Under the pieces are notes generated by a model. It did no database searches, was not told the origin of the DNA, and saw only the letters and a list, made by a program, of their open reading frames with translations. Of a DNA stretch of 5,657 nucleotides, positions 5,465 through 5,657 are shown piece by piece. The stretch is from Lentisphaerota bacterium (lineage in GTDB: Bacteria; Verrucomicrobiota; Kiritimatiellia; UBA8416; JAFGTH01): NCBI GenBank assembly GCA_016934225.1, contig JAFGTH010000056.1, forward strand, positions 1 through 5,657. Reading direction: 5' to 3'. The position numbers and the translations under genes were made by a program. The first letter of the stretch is position 1; each line of letters starts with the position of its first letter.

Positions 5465-5657
5465 TCAGAACTTCATTCCTGGTAGAAAGACGTCTTGTTG
5501 GGGCCATAATGTTTCCCCAATTTGTCGCACCATAGGTGTCACACGGCTTCGTTTGATTTTGCCGCTTTCATCGGTATGATCGTTCAGAACGTTGTTTACG
5601 GAAATGTATCCGCTGGAAATATAGATTTTTGGATCGCCGAACAGCATCGCGAAATCA
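5465..5657 (-). CDS. C-terminal part of an unrecognised protein, truncated by window edge
   Basis: An open frame enters from the right edge and stops with TGA at 5467-5465. At least 63 residues are visible, including GDPKIYISSGYISVNNV and a tail IGETLWPQQDVFLPGMKF. An internal ATG at 5647 has no ribosome binding site in the 10 bases visible upstream, and the frame stays open beyond it, so I read this as the end of a longer gene. Codon use looks like real coding sequence, and the plus-strand alternatives do not resemble proteins. I do not recognise the family and see no cysteine motif, membrane span or catalytic signature. It converges on rluD with only 7 bp between the two stops. Confidence 0.55.
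   Translation of the reverse strand, partial: DFAMLFGDPKIYISSGYISVNNVLNDHTDESGKIKRSRVTPMVRQIGETLWPQQDVFLPGMKF
5498..5520 (+). terminator. Inverted repeat downstream of rluD, possible terminator inside the convergent gene
   Basis: TTGGGG (5498-5503) and CCCCAA (5515-5520) form a perfect 6-bp stem with an 11-base loop, 41 bp after the rluD stop. TTTG follows on the plus strand. It lies within the coding frame of the convergent gene (the LWPQQ segment), so the repeat may be incidental. Confidence 0.22.

Overview
This is a mid-GC bacterial chromosome fragment (by eye a little under half G+C), densely packed with genes on both strands. No rRNA, tRNA, CRISPR array, transposase, integrase or phage gene is visible. 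The zinc-ribbon-tagged, membrane-anchored eukaryotic-like Ser/Thr kinase, the Lgt subtype carrying a GCFLNGCC loop, and a DciA-type replication protein together suggest a Gram-negative-type lineage such as the PVC group (Lentisphaerae, Kiritimatiellota or relatives). That placement is an inference from protein style, not a demonstrated assignment.

Layout from left to right. Positions 1-209 (minus) hold the N-terminus of a PfkA-family phosphofructokinase, most like the pyrophosphate-dependent type, cut off by the window edge. An 81-bp divergent gap separates it from a small DUF721/DciA gene (about 291-689, plus). DciA converges on a 902-codon kinase gene (770-3478, minus), with two weak hairpins at its 3' end and in the gap. 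A 164-bp divergent intergenic region (3479-3642), containing two short GAAC/GTTC palindromes, separates the kinase from a rightward pair: lgt (3643-4464, prolipoprotein diacylglyceryl transferase) and an rluD-like pseudouridine synthase gene (4513-5457, GTG start behind a GGAGG ribosome binding site). The window ends with the C-terminal part of an unrecognised leftward gene whose stop lies only 7 bp from the rluD stop.

The genes do not form one pathway. They cover glycolysis (pfp), replicative helicase loading (dciA), transmembrane signalling (the kinase), lipoprotein maturation (lgt) and 23S rRNA modification (rluD). lgt and rluD are probably co-transcribed. I see no convincing undescribed multi-gene system. 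The most interesting object is the kinase, which has an N-terminal Cys4 zinc ribbon, a non-RD catalytic loop, a single membrane span, and a roughly 475-residue predicted extracytoplasmic part with a repeat-bearing linker, a helical stalk and an unrecognised C-terminal domain.
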